The translations under genes and the position numbers were made by a program. The notes beneath the pieces were generated by a model, which worked only from the letters and a program-made list of their open reading frames with translations, did no database searches and was not told the origin of the DNA. This document shows, one piece after another, positions 52,703 through 61,724 of a DNA stretch of 64,000 nt (the first letter of the stretch is position 1; the number at the start of each line of letters is the position of its first letter). The DNA comes from Winogradskyella ludwigii. GTDB lineage: Bacteria; Bacteroidota; Bacteroidia; Flavobacteriales; Flavobacteriaceae. The stretch covers positions 1-64,000 of the forward strand of contig NZ_JABFDF010000002.1 of NCBI RefSeq assembly GCF_013403985.1, in the 5' to 3' direction.

Positions 52703-53777
52703 ACTCTGCTTTTTTCTAATCTTGATGCCAACACTTTTACTAGCATCAAATGAGACACCTAAAGCGGCAAAACACGAAAAACAGAAAATCCTAAAAAAAT
52801 CTTTTAATGTAAATGCTGATGCTACATTTAATATTACCAGTAGATATGGGAATATTGATATTATTACGTGGGACGAAAACCGCATAGATATTCAAGTCAC
52901 CATAAAAGTGGAAGGTAATAATGAGGATAAGGTCAATAAAAAATTAGCAGAACTCGATGTCGCTTGGCAAGCTGCACCTCATAAAGTTACAGCAATTACC
53001 TCAATTGAAGGCAGTAGCGCTAGTACATCTTGGTGGAATAAAAAATTAGGGGACAATGTAAAGATAGAAGTTAACTATGTGGTTAAAATGCCTATTACAA
53101 ACAACGTAAAGCTTTTTAACGATTATGGCTACATCAATTTAGACAAACTTAAAGGCAATGCCTATATAAAATGTGATTATGGTAAGGTCACCACCAAAGA
53201 ACTCATGGGAACATCTAACACCATACGATTAGATTACACTAGAAACAGTTATTTTGAATTTATAAACAACGGCACCATTGAAGCCGATTATAGCGAATTT
53301 ACGGTTGCAAAAGTTAAAGATTTAAATCTTGAAGCCGATTACACCACCTCAATCATTGAAATTGCCGAGAATGTCGTTTACGAATGTGATTATGGTTCAC
53401 TCAAAATTGATAACATCAACAATTTAGATGGTAATGGTGATTATTTAGCGCTACGACTTGGTACAGTCTTCAAAACTGCTAATATCAGTTCCGATTATGG
53501 TTCCATAAAAATTGATCGTTTGGTATCAAAAACTAAGACTGTAAACATCAATTCTGAATTCACCGGAATAACAATTGGGTTTGATACTGATTTTAACTTC
53601 AATTTTAATATTGGAATTGACTTTGGTACTTTTAGAGAACCTGAAGGTTTTATATATAAAGTAAAAAACGTTGGTAACATCGGAAAACAATATATAGGAC
53701 ATCATGGTGATCAAAACACAGAGAATTTAGTTTTTATTGATTCGGAATATGGCAGCATAACTTTTAAAAAGAATTAA
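52686..53777 (+). CDS. DUF4097-like putative adhesin
   Basis: A 363-residue secreted protein with a signal peptide (residues 1-20, ends LLLAS). The mature part is a right-handed beta-helix-like repeat domain (NADATFNITSRYGNIDIITWDENRIDIQVTIKVEGNNEDKVNKKLAEL, then many short repeats with YG or GN turns such as DYGYINLDKLKGNAYIKCDYGKV), matching DUF4097/putative auto-transporter adhesin proteins. It overlaps the anti-sigma gene by 17 bases, so the three genes form an operon; it may be an effector of the sigma module. Confidence 0.8.
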   Translation: MRTFYKLCFFLILMPTLLLASNETPKAAKHEKQKILKKSFNVNADATFNITSRYGNIDIITWDENRIDIQVTIKVEGNNEDKVNKKLAELDVAWQAAPHKVTAITSIEGSSASTSWWNKKLGDNVKIEVNYVVKMPITNNVKLFNDYGYINLDKLKGNAYIKCDYGKVTTKELMGTSNTIRLDYTRNSYFEFINNGTIEADYSEFTVAKVKDLNLEADYTTSIIEIAENVVYECDYGSLKIDNINNLDGNGDYLALRLGTVFKTANISSDYGSIKIDRLVSKTKTVNINSEFTGITIGFDTDFNFNFNIGIDFGTFREPEGFIYKVKNVGNIGKQYIGHHGDQNTENLVFIDSEYGSITFKKN

Positions 53778-53803
53778 GTAAAAAAACTTAATATTAAACA
53801 ATT

Positions 53804-53970
53804 ATGAAACGACTATAATCAATTACAGTATTCGTTTTTCTTTTAAGCACAACACTATCTGGTGCACAATGGAGAAAATCTAAAAATGCTTTTAGCTGGT
53901 TTTGGAAATATTGATTTAACTATTGATGCAAAACACAAAAAGCAAAAATTGTAAGATCTATTGAAATTAG
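53804..53970 (+). pseudogene. Decayed secreted-protein gene remnant
   Basis: Just after the DUF4097 gene, ATG 53804 starts MKRL, then an in-frame TAA (53816), and reading on in the same frame gives SITVFVFLLSTTLSGAQWRKS, which is clearly a signal peptide with an AQ cleavage site. After one frame change the text reads GNIDLTIDAKHKKQKL before another stop. This looks like a former DUF4097-type gene broken by a stop and a frameshift. Only short fragments remain before the terminator at 54001. Confidence 0.65.
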
Positions 53971-54000
53971 TGATTAATCTTTATTTACAACGAAAAATAA

Positions 54001-54035
54001 AAAAAAGGATAAGCGTACACTTATCCTTTTTTTTT
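54001..54035. terminator. Bidirectional terminator
   Basis: AAAAGGATAAG and CTTATCCTTTT form an 11-bp stem with a 6-base loop, flanked by A and T runs on both sides. It separates the sigma operon from the convergent lipoprotein gene. Confidence 0.9.
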
Positions 54036-54053
54036 GTTATTTAAAATTGTACC

Positions 54054-54857
54054 TTAATTAAGGCTATAGCTCACTAATGTTCCAGCACTTTGGTCGCCAA
54101 CAAACTCAATTAACCCAACATTTTTCGCATAAAAATAGTCTACAATAGAACCTGTTCCTGCTGCTACTAATGTAAGTCTTACATGTAAAACATTTTCATA
54201 TTCAACACCTTCTACAGTTCGAGTTAAATCTCTTCCCATCATTTCAAAATTATACACTGCACTAAAATCAATATCTGGAACATCTGGGTAATTTGAATCA
54301 TTAGGTACATAAGAAATTGTATAACTAACATTACTTACCCATTCCTCTCCTACTTCGGCAGTATCTACTAACATTTTAGTTGTAATATAACTTGTTGTAA
54401 CATCATAACCAGGTAATGTATAACCACCAATTGCTGTTCTAATATAATAACTATCTCCAGACTTTAGTAACCAAGATTCAGAATTAAATAAGTCGTCAAA
54501 CTTGTAATAAGTTTCTCCATTAATTTCTTCAGTTCCAATCATATTATATGTTACACTGCCATAAAAAGTATCATCAAAATTCCAAATATTACCAATTGCT
54601 CTTGGCCAATAATCTCCTGTAGAATCCTCACCTGTTCCTGAAGTGTCACCATCATCTGTTCCTCCATCATCATTTCCTCCATCATCTGTTCCTCCATCAT
54701 CTGTTCCTCCATCATCATTTCCGATATCATCATTTCCGGTATCATCAGAGACACCTGAAATCAAATCCGAATCTAATGGTTCATTTTCACAAGATTGCAT
54801 TGAGAAAACACAAATTAAAATAATAAAAGCGAAGGCTAGTTTGGTAATTTTCATCAT
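54054..54857 (-). CDS. Lipoprotein with acidic-glycine tandem repeats
   Basis: A 267-residue lipoprotein; lipobox SMQSC (Cys23). Residues about 38-72 are an in-frame tandem repeat with the unit DDGGT/DDGGN, so a flexible acidic linker separates the lipid anchor from the domain. The linker may place the domain on the cell surface; Asp-rich repeats can bind calcium, but this is inference. The rest (from about residue 82, YWPRAIGNIWNFDDTFYGSVTYNMIGTEEING...) is a beta-rich domain of unknown function. The DNA repeat is at 54649-54738. Confidence 0.7.
   Translation of the reverse strand: MMKITKLAFAFIILICVFSMQSCENEPLDSDLISGVSDDTGNDDIGNDDGGTDDGGTDDGGNDDGGTDDGDTSGTGEDSTGDYWPRAIGNIWNFDDTFYGSVTYNMIGTEEINGETYYKFDDLFNSESWLLKSGDSYYIRTAIGGYTLPGYDVTTSYITTKMLVDTAEVGEEWVSNVSYTISYVPNDSNYPDVPDIDFSAVYNFEMMGRDLTRTVEGVEYENVLHVRLTLVAAGTGSIVDYFYAKNVGLIEFVGDQSAGTLVSYSLN
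54649..54738. repeat. 15-base tandem repeat, six copies
   Basis: Units of 15 bases, CCATCATCTGTTCCT with minor variants (CCATCATCATTTCCT, ATATCATCATTTCCG), are placed head to tail. They encode five-residue DDGGT/DDGGN repeats on the minus strand. The unit is a multiple of three, so copy-number changes would lengthen or shorten the linker without breaking the frame. Confidence 0.85.
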
Positions 54858-54890
54858 AATTAAGTTTTATATAAAACAAACATACTACAT

Positions 54891-56273
54891 TTATTTATTT
54901 TTGCTTGGTACTCTGAATAAAAGGATAATACCTCCAATAAAAAAGAGAACCAAAAATAATATGGCATTTCTCATGCTACCTGTTATTTGATCTATGGTAG
55001 CAAAAATGACCATTCCTATAACTATTCCTATTTTTTCAGCGACATCAAAAAAACTAAAATATGAGGTTGTATCTTCTGTTTCTGGCAAAAATTTAGAATA
55101 TGTAGATCTTGCTAAAGCTTGTACTCCTCCCATTACTAAACCAACAAAAGACGCTGCAATATAAAATTGGAGTGGTGTTTCCATAAAGTAGGCATAAAAA
55201 CAAAGTGCCATCCAAAAGAAATTGATTACAATCAGTGTTTTTATATTTCCGAATTTAGCAGAGGCTCTCGACGTTAAAAATGCTCCAAGGATTGCTACCA
55301 ATTGAATTACAAGAATACTAACAATTAATCCTTGAGTTTTTGCATCGGATCCTCCCCATGCAATTTCTTCTTCACCAAAATAAACAGCCACCAACATAAT
55401 AGTTTGCACTGCCATACTAAAAACAAAAAAGGCCACTAAGTAACGTTTTAGTCTTAAGTTTTGTTTTAATTGATGCCAAACTTCTTTCAATTCTTTTAAG
55501 CCATTAAACACAACATCTTTGGTCACCTTACCTCCTTTAGACACCCCTTTTGGAAGTATGTAAAATGTATATTGGCTAAATACTGCCCACCACAGACCAA
55601 CTGTAATAAAGGAGATTCTCATGGCTTCAAACGATGCTTTATTCTTTGCTGTCTGCAAGGCCTCTGTAATTTCTGCTTCTGTACCTGTTTTTAAAATGGT
55701 CTGAGATATACTAATATCAAATCCAAACCAATCTGGTTTCATTACCATTGCTAAATTAACAAGCAATAAAATAACACTACCAAAATAGCCCATACTAAAG
55801 CCTTTGGCACTGATGCGATCTTGCTGTTCTGGAAATGCAATATCTGGTAAATATGAATTGTAAAACACCAAACTTCCCCAATATCCAATCAATCCCATGA
55901 AATAAAACAGTAGACTTAAATGGATGCTTTCAAGACTAAACCAATATAAACCGATACAACCCGCGCTACCAACGTAGCAGAAAAACTTCATGAAGTTCTT
56001 TTTATTACCTACATAATCTGCAATACCAGAAAGAATTGGAGATGTAAAAGCAACAACCAAAAACGTGAACGCAGTGACATAAGTTATTAATGCTGTACTC
56101 TTAAAAACCATTCCAAAAGCAGGAACCGTTTTTTCTACTTGAGACACAAACAATGCCGAATAGAATATTGGAAATATTGAAGACGCAATTGTTAGGGTAT
56201 AAACCGAATTTGCCCAATCGTAAAATGCCCATGCATTCAGTAATTTTTTACTTCCTTTTTCTAGTTTACTCAT
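54891..56273 (-). CDS. Atg22/UMF1-type MFS transporter
   Basis: A 460-residue transporter with 12 hydrophobic helices. The N-terminus (NAWAFYDWANSVYTLTIASSIFPIFYSALF) and the ISAKGFSMGYFGSVILLLVN segment are the signature of the UMF1/Atg22-like MFS group. Yeast Atg22 exports amino acids from the vacuole; the bacterial substrate is unknown. It is preceded by the M48 gene and ends 34 bases from the repeat-lipoprotein gene start. Confidence 0.88.
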   Translation of the reverse strand: MSKLEKGSKKLLNAWAFYDWANSVYTLTIASSIFPIFYSALFVSQVEKTVPAFGMVFKSTALITYVTAFTFLVVAFTSPILSGIADYVGNKKNFMKFFCYVGSAGCIGLYWFSLESIHLSLLFYFMGLIGYWGSLVFYNSYLPDIAFPEQQDRISAKGFSMGYFGSVILLLVNLAMVMKPDWFGFDISISQTILKTGTEAEITEALQTAKNKASFEAMRISFITVGLWWAVFSQYTFYILPKGVSKGGKVTKDVVFNGLKELKEVWHQLKQNLRLKRYLVAFFVFSMAVQTIMLVAVYFGEEEIAWGGSDAKTQGLIVSILVIQLVAILGAFLTSRASAKFGNIKTLIVINFFWMALCFYAYFMETPLQFYIAASFVGLVMGGVQALARSTYSKFLPETEDTTSYFSFFDVAEKIGIVIGMVIFATIDQITGSMRNAILFLVLFFIGGIILLFRVPSKNK

Positions 56274-56287
56274 AAATTTTTGTAATA

Positions 56288-56313
56288 AAAAAGCTGCTCA
56301 AATTGAGCAGCTT
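56288..56313 (-). terminator. Terminator after M48 peptidase gene
   Basis: On the minus strand AAGCTGCTCAATTTGAGCAGCTT (a stem of about ten base pairs with almost no loop) is followed by TTTTTTA. It lies 28 bases after the stop of the M48 gene. Confidence 0.75.
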
Positions 56314-56340
56314 CTAAAGTAAACAAATATTATTAGTTTT

Positions 56341-57165
56341 TTAATTTATAGGTCTAAATGATGTTACACCAAATTTCTTAGCCTCTGCTTTCGCTTTAGG
56401 TGCTAAAGCTTTTAAATTTTCAATTCTAGAATCATTACTTGGGTGTGTACTTAAAAACTCTGGTGGCGATTCTCCTCCACTATTGGCTTTCATACGTTCC
56501 CAAAGCACTGAAGCTTCGTCAGGGTTATAACCTGCAATTGCCATTAAATAAATACCTATGTCATCTGCTTCTGTTTCATGACTTCTACTAAATGGTAACA
56601 TACCTCCAACACTAGAAACAACACCAAAAGCTTGATTATAAATCCCTAAGTTTTTATCGTCTTGCAAAGCAACATTACCTGCTAGAGATATTCCTTGTTG
56701 AATGTAAGCAGCACTCATACGTTGCTGACCATGGTTTGCTAAAGCGTGTGCAACTTCATGTCCCATAATTGCTGCAACACCAGTTTCATTTGCTGCAATA
56801 GGAAGTATGCCTGTGTAAAATGCTATCTTTCCTCCTGGCATACACCATGCATTTACTTGTTCAGATTCAATAAGTTTATATTCCCATTTATAATCATCCA
56901 AATAACCTTGATTACCGTTTGCATTAAAATACTGTTCTGCAGCGGCAGCAATACGCTGACCAACACGAGTAATCATTTCTGCATCAGATGTTCCTGTAAC
57001 CACTTTACTCTCTGTTAGCACTTCATTATATTGCGCAAATGAAGATGGAAATAACTGATCGTTACTTACAAATGCCATCGTTTTCTTACCTGTGAATGGA
57101 TTTGTTGCACATGAAGATATGAAAGCAACAACTGTAAGACTCAATACTATTTTATTAAATTTCAT
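56341..57165 (-). CDS. M48-family metallopeptidase lipoprotein (BepA/LoiP-like)
   Basis: A 274-residue lipoprotein (signal peptide ending FISSC, Cys19) of the M48 peptidase family. The zinc motif is MGHEVAHALANHGQQRM (H136, E137, H140), with the third ligand in SRSHETEADDIG. It has no TPR domain, so it resembles LoiP or YcaL rather than BepA. Such periplasmic peptidases clear misassembled outer-membrane proteins. It lies 77 bases from the GH31 gene and is followed by a terminator. Confidence 0.9.
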   Translation of the reverse strand: MKFNKIVLSLTVVAFISSCATNPFTGKKTMAFVSNDQLFPSSFAQYNEVLTESKVVTGTSDAEMITRVGQRIAAAAEQYFNANGNQGYLDDYKWEYKLIESEQVNAWCMPGGKIAFYTGILPIAANETGVAAIMGHEVAHALANHGQQRMSAAYIQQGISLAGNVALQDDKNLGIYNQAFGVVSSVGGMLPFSRSHETEADDIGIYLMAIAGYNPDEASVLWERMKANSGGESPPEFLSTHPSNDSRIENLKALAPKAKAEAKKFGVTSFRPIN

Positions 57166-57192
57166 AGTTTACATTTAATTAAACATTACGTG

Positions 57193-57211
57193 TACAAACT
57201 TATAGTTTGTA
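57193..57211. repeat. Hairpin between GH31 and M48 genes
   Basis: TACAAACT and AGTTTGTA form a perfect 8-bp stem around TAT, in the 77-base gap between the two minus-strand genes. No clear T run follows, so it could be a weak terminator for GH31 or a leader stem for M48. Confidence 0.45.
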
Positions 57212-57242
57212 TTTATTTGACCCTAAATTAGGTATTTGGTCA

Positions 57243-59660
57243 CTATTCGTTTGACTTAATACCTAGAATATGTAACTCAGAAAAATTCTTATCTACAACA
57301 ATGGATGTTATCCCATTTACTTTCAGACTCTTGTGAGCAATTTTCTCATTATCTAATTGTACCTCAACCATATCAAACGGTAAACCATGAAATTGAATAT
57401 TGAACGTTTCATAAGTTGTTACGTATTTACCCTCTTTAAATTGGTTAATTATTAACTCATTAGCCTTTCCTCTAAGTGTAAAATTCCTTAAACTATATCT
57501 TCCTTTTGTATAATCGAAACCATCATTAGCATCGCTAAATAATTCACTAGATTCCTTACCTTCCTTATAATAAACATCTAAAGTTATTTCTGTAATTTCC
57601 TTTTCTCCAACGTATTGTTGAATAGGGTATTTAGGAATTATAGCACCTTCTTTTACAAAAATTGGCATACTATCTATATCTGCATCAACCCACATTTCTT
57701 TACCACCTTTAACAACTTCATCTGTCCAGTAATTATACCAATTACCTTTAGGGACATACATACGTCTTCCTTTGGCGTTAGGTTCTAAAACAGGACAAGC
57801 TAATATTTGTTCTCCAAAAATAAATTCGTCGGTTCTGTAATGTGTTTGCACATCTGCTTGATCATACAATACTAAAGATTTTAATATTGGTGTTCCGTGG
57901 TCTACATAATTCCAAAATGAAGTATATAAATATGGTAATAATTGGTAACGTATTTCAATGAATTTTCTAACAATATCTGTTACATCTTCATCGAAAGCCC
58001 AAGGTTCTTGATCTCCATGATCTCCAGAAGAATGTACTCTAAAAAATGGGTGAAAAATACCTAATTGAATCCAACGTGTAAATAATTCGCCTTGTGGCTG
58101 CTCTGCAAACCCACCAATATCACTACCAGCAAAAGAGAAACCAGACATTGCCATACGTTGTGCTTGCATGTTGGCAATCCATAAATGCTCCCAAGTTGCT
58201 ACATTATCTCCTGTCCAAGTAGACGTATAACGTTGCGTACCAGAATATGCTGAACGTGTAATTACAAACGGACGTTTTGGATATGAGTATTTCTTTAAAC
58301 CTTGGTATGTGGCTCTCGCCATTTGCATCCCATAAATATTATGCGCTTTTCTATGACTACAAGGGTTTCCGTCATAATCATGACGAACATCATCTGGGAA
58401 TGTTTTATTTGGCACTTCCATTACAGCAGGCTCATTCATGTCATTCCAAACCCCTTTTACCCCAATATCTTCAATAAGTTCTTGAAACAAACCAGACCAC
58501 CAATCTCTAACTTCAGGATTTGTATAATCAGGAAAATAACATTCTCCAGGCCAAACTTTTCCTTTCATATAATCACCATCTGCACGTTTACAGAAGTAAT
58601 CTTTCTCTAAAGCTTCTTTAAAAACAGAATACTCTTTATCAATTTTAATTCCTGGATCAATAATAGCAACGGTTTTAAAACCATCATCTAATAATTCCTT
58701 AACCATACGTTTTGGATCCGGAAAATAGTCTTTATTCCAAGTGAAACAACGAAACCCTTCCATATAATCGATATCTAAATAAATAGCATCACAAGGGATT
58801 TGAAGTTTTCTAAATGTTGAAGTGATTTCTTTCACCTTAGCTTCTGGATAGTAACTCCATTTACATTGGTGAAAACCTAATGCCCAAAGTGGTGGCAAAT
58901 GGTGTGGTTTCCCTGTTAAATCTGTATAACTCTCTACAACATCGTTCATTTTAGGTCCGTAGAAGAAGTAATAATTCATCTCACCTCCTTGTGCCCAAAA
59001 GCTTGTTACATTTCTACGTTCTTGTGCAAAATCGAAGGAAGACTTAAATGTATTATCAAAGAAAATACCATAAGCTTTACCATGGTGTAAACCTGTGTAA
59101 AACGGAATGGCTTTATATAATGGATCCGTATCTTTTCCGTAGGCATATGAATCGGTTGCCCAATTACTGTAACGTTTTCCTTTTAGATTAAGATGATTAG
59201 GTTTATCTCCAAGTCCATAATAGCTTTCTCCATCATTAGAAACCTTACTCATTTTAACGATGTTACCACCAAACTCATAACTTTCCTCCCAGTGAAAACC
59301 TCCTTCATCTTGGTTTATAAGTGTGCCATCTATTGCATCGAAAATACGTACACCTAGATTTGCCTTAAAAATTTCACAGCGTAGTTTAGACGTTGTAATT
59401 TCGTAGTACTCTTCTTTTTCTTCAATTTCTAGTTTGTTATAACCAATACTGGCATATTTAGTTATAGCATAAGAAAAATCATTATCAAAATTACCAACTG
59501 TGGTATATCTAAATCTTAGAAGACTATCTCTAACGACTGTTAGTTGAAGAATAACATCGTTATCAGTTGAAAAATATAAAGTATCAACATCTTTTTTGAA
59601 GTCTATTATTTTTGAAGGAAATAAATTTCCTTTATTCTCTAATTCTGTATTTACAATCAT
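57243..59660 (-). CDS. Glycoside hydrolase family 31 alpha-glucosidase
   Basis: An 805-residue GH31 enzyme without a signal peptide, so probably cytoplasmic. The catalytic nucleophile is D407 in GVWNDMNEPAV; the acid/base is in the TWTGDNVATWEHL segment. An N-terminal galactose-mutarotase-like domain (about 1-230) precedes the barrel, and a beta-rich C-terminal part follows (PIFVKEGAIIPKYP onwards). It hydrolyses alpha-1,4- or alpha-1,6-linked glucose chains from maltodextrin or glycogen. In this window it stands near glgB, which fits storage-glucan metabolism. Confidence 0.93.
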   Translation of the reverse strand: MIVNTELENKGNLFPSKIIDFKKDVDTLYFSTDNDVILQLTVVRDSLLRFRYTTVGNFDNDFSYAITKYASIGYNKLEIEEKEEYYEITTSKLRCEIFKANLGVRIFDAIDGTLINQDEGGFHWEESYEFGGNIVKMSKVSNDGESYYGLGDKPNHLNLKGKRYSNWATDSYAYGKDTDPLYKAIPFYTGLHHGKAYGIFFDNTFKSSFDFAQERRNVTSFWAQGGEMNYYFFYGPKMNDVVESYTDLTGKPHHLPPLWALGFHQCKWSYYPEAKVKEITSTFRKLQIPCDAIYLDIDYMEGFRCFTWNKDYFPDPKRMVKELLDDGFKTVAIIDPGIKIDKEYSVFKEALEKDYFCKRADGDYMKGKVWPGECYFPDYTNPEVRDWWSGLFQELIEDIGVKGVWNDMNEPAVMEVPNKTFPDDVRHDYDGNPCSHRKAHNIYGMQMARATYQGLKKYSYPKRPFVITRSAYSGTQRYTSTWTGDNVATWEHLWIANMQAQRMAMSGFSFAGSDIGGFAEQPQGELFTRWIQLGIFHPFFRVHSSGDHGDQEPWAFDEDVTDIVRKFIEIRYQLLPYLYTSFWNYVDHGTPILKSLVLYDQADVQTHYRTDEFIFGEQILACPVLEPNAKGRRMYVPKGNWYNYWTDEVVKGGKEMWVDADIDSMPIFVKEGAIIPKYPIQQYVGEKEITEITLDVYYKEGKESSELFSDANDGFDYTKGRYSLRNFTLRGKANELIINQFKEGKYVTTYETFNIQFHGLPFDMVEVQLDNEKIAHKSLKVNGITSIVVDKNFSELHILGIKSNE

Positions 59661-59866
59661 AGTGTAATTTCATTTGTAAATTATCTACAAAAAAACGGAA
59701 AAAATTGAACTATTAAAAACCTTAAACACAGTATTTACATCTAATTACAAACAATTGTGTTTTGGAGCAAGGATTTTATCAGTATCATAATTTTTATCGT
59801 CATTTTAGTAATTCGATTATCAAATCTCCTGTCTTAAGCTTATGAAGATTGTACTATTAATTGATG

Positions 59867-60721
59867 CTAATGATAGCCTAGTTTTGTAACCACTAAAGTG
59901 ATACAAGCCATGACAATAATAACATATAATAATCTTAACTTAATGTTATTACTCAGAAAGATTCCACAAATCGCTAGTAATGCCATAAAACCTGTTTCAA
60001 GTCTTGTGCAGAGTATACCAATAATCATCGCAGCAAAAAGCAGGTGCGCCCAAATGCTTCTAGGTTTCCATAACAATGCTAAAGCTACAATAAATTCTAC
60101 AGCAACAGTAACCCAAGCAAAGATAACGCTGATAAAGCTAAGATTTGAAAACACGTCTTTTAAGACAATACTTTCTAATCCATTTGGATCTAATTCTGAC
60201 ATTGCTAAAACACTTTCCTTATTGCTTTTTGCTAGCTCTAAGCTTTCAGGAAAGAAATTAAAAAACACTCCAAAAACGGAACCTCTATTCAACATATAAT
60301 AATAAAAATCACCACTCATAAATTGGCTAGACATTATTTTTTGGGCAGCTGAAGCTATTAACACAACTACCAAGAGCATTTGGATATTTTTTAGAAGTAT
60401 ATCACTTCGCTTATGATAGGCATAAAAGATAACTGGAATCACCATAAAAATGAGCATGAAATGATGATTGGCAACCAAGAAATAAGCACGACAAAGATCT
60501 ATAATAAGAAGTATTAAAAAACCAATCCAGACTATAGGATGTTTTGTTTTATTGCGAAAAAAAAACCAAATTAAGAGGCCTATAAAAATTACAGGAAGCT
60601 TGGCAACACGGTATTTTTCTGCAACAATAAGAATATAGATCCCAAGCACTAAGAGCAGTAATTGAATGGCTCTTTCAATGTTATCCTTTAAACTATCTTC
60701 TATGTCTGACCAATATTTCAC
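59867..60721 (-). CDS. Multi-pass membrane protein, unknown function
   Basis: A 284-residue protein with about eight hydrophobic helices and few charged loops. It is not recognised as a transporter family; the segment AQKIMSSQFMSGDFYYYMLNRGSVFGVFFNFFPESLELAKSN in the middle is a larger outside or inside loop. It overlaps the preceding gene (60718-61125) by 4 bases, so the two are translationally coupled and likely work together. HTTM- or DoxX-like membrane proteins have a similar look, but I cannot confirm either. Confidence 0.65.
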   Translation of the reverse strand: MKYWSDIEDSLKDNIERAIQLLLLVLGIYILIVAEKYRVAKLPVIFIGLLIWFFFRNKTKHPIVWIGFLILLIIDLCRAYFLVANHHFMLIFMVIPVIFYAYHKRSDILLKNIQMLLVVVLIASAAQKIMSSQFMSGDFYYYMLNRGSVFGVFFNFFPESLELAKSNKESVLAMSELDPNGLESIVLKDVFSNLSFISVIFAWVTVAVEFIVALALLWKPRSIWAHLLFAAMIIGILCTRLETGFMALLAICGIFLSNNIKLRLLYVIIVMACITLVVTKLGYH

Positions 60722-61125
60722 AGTTCTGATTTTTTTAAATGAATTTCATTAATCAAAACTCTAGTATAGTTGGAATTTTCTGGATTCACCTCTGGCTTCC
60801 AAACTTGTATGTGAATACTATCCTTTTCAGAGGTTTCTAAAACAAGCTTTGCAGCCATTTTAAGATTTTTATCGTTTGGCATTAACTTTAATCGACCTAA
60901 AACGGTTTTCATTTCATTATTATCAACAATCATAGAGTCTACAGACAACCCTGGAATGTAAATTTGATCGTAATAATAGTGGATTCCTGTGTACATACCA
61001 TAACCACCACCTTTCCATTTAGTAAGACTTTGCGTGTTTACAAATAAGAGCTGAATGGCAATGACAACAATTGCAACAATTGGAATGCCATATTTTAAGA
61101 AAAACTCTTTTGGTGTATTAGCCAT
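60718..61125 (-). CDS. Single-helix membrane protein coupled to 59867
   Basis: A 135-residue protein with one N-terminal membrane helix (about 11-29, GIPIVAIVVIAIQLLFVNT) and a beta-rich soluble domain, probably outside the cytoplasm. It overlaps the multi-pass gene by 4 bases. The sequence has a GGGYGMYTGIHYYYDQIYIPGL segment typical of small flavobacterial proteins paired with membrane proteins of unknown function. Family unknown. Confidence 0.6.
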   Translation of the reverse strand: MANTPKEFFLKYGIPIVAIVVIAIQLLFVNTQSLTKWKGGGYGMYTGIHYYYDQIYIPGLSVDSMIVDNNEMKTVLGRLKLMPNDKNLKMAAKLVLETSEKDSIHIQVWKPEVNPENSNYTRVLINEIHLKKSEL

Positions 61126-61218
61126 TGGTTATAATTGTATTGCGAAGGTATGGAAATTGTAATATTGAAAGCTCTATATATTATTTGATCCTTTAAAACT
61201 TAAACTAAATAAGATCAT

Positions 61219-61629
61219 TTATTTCCAAAATTGCCACCATTTCTTTTCTGTGTTTAAGTCGTCGTTTTTAAAAGGATTACCAAAAGGATCTTTTAAATAT
61301 TCCTCATCATACTTTTCACCTTCTTCTCCTAGAACTTCAGCGTTTAAGTTGTTAGCTATTGAAATCATTTTTTCAATCATCCAGTGTTCAGGATTCTTAA
61401 CGCTTATCCATCCTAGTTTTTCATAAAATGTAAAAGGAACTTCACCTTTATTGGTTATCCAAAGTCCACCATTTGGTGTTGGCACAGTTATAATGTCATC
61501 ATTTCCTAAACTTGCAGAAAATTCTTCAATTCTTTCAAATTCAGGGTCAGAGTTTATATAAGTTATCCACTCCTCTTTTGTTATTAGGCCATTTTCTTCA
61601 TCTCTTTGTATGTTTAACTCGTAGCCCAT
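61219..61629 (-). CDS. Small cytoplasmic protein, unknown function
   Basis: A 136-residue protein starting MGYELNIQRDEENGLITKEEWITYINSDPEF, with an acidic middle and a Trp-rich C-terminus (EKKWWQFWK). No signal peptide or membrane helix. It resembles small immunity-like or DUF-type proteins found beside unrelated genes in Flavobacteriia, but I do not assign a family. It lies 90 bases from glgB's terminator. Confidence 0.5.
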   Translation of the reverse strand: MGYELNIQRDEENGLITKEEWITYINSDPEFERIEEFSASLGNDDIITVPTPNGGLWITNKGEVPFTFYEKLGWISVKNPEHWMIEKMISIANNLNAEVLGEEGEKYDEEYLKDPFGNPFKNDDLNTEKKWWQFWK

Positions 61630-61661
61630 TTAGAATTTAATTATTAAAGATATGTAACTTG

Positions 61662-61702
61662 TAAAAAAAAGACCTGTCAGATTTTAAAAGCATTACAGGT
61701 CT
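61662..61702 (-). terminator. glgB terminator
   Basis: On the minus strand AGACCTGT and ACAGGTCT form a perfect 8-bp stem around a 17-base loop, followed by TTTTTTTT. It lies about 23 bases after the glgB stop. Confidence 0.8.
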
Positions 61703-61724
61703 GAATTCTAATAAAACGCTCTAA

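Noticed and set aside
54551-54754. A Met/Glu-rich frame opposite and in another frame of the repeat lipoprotein
   Set aside because: It only reflects the 15-base tandem repeat read in a different frame.
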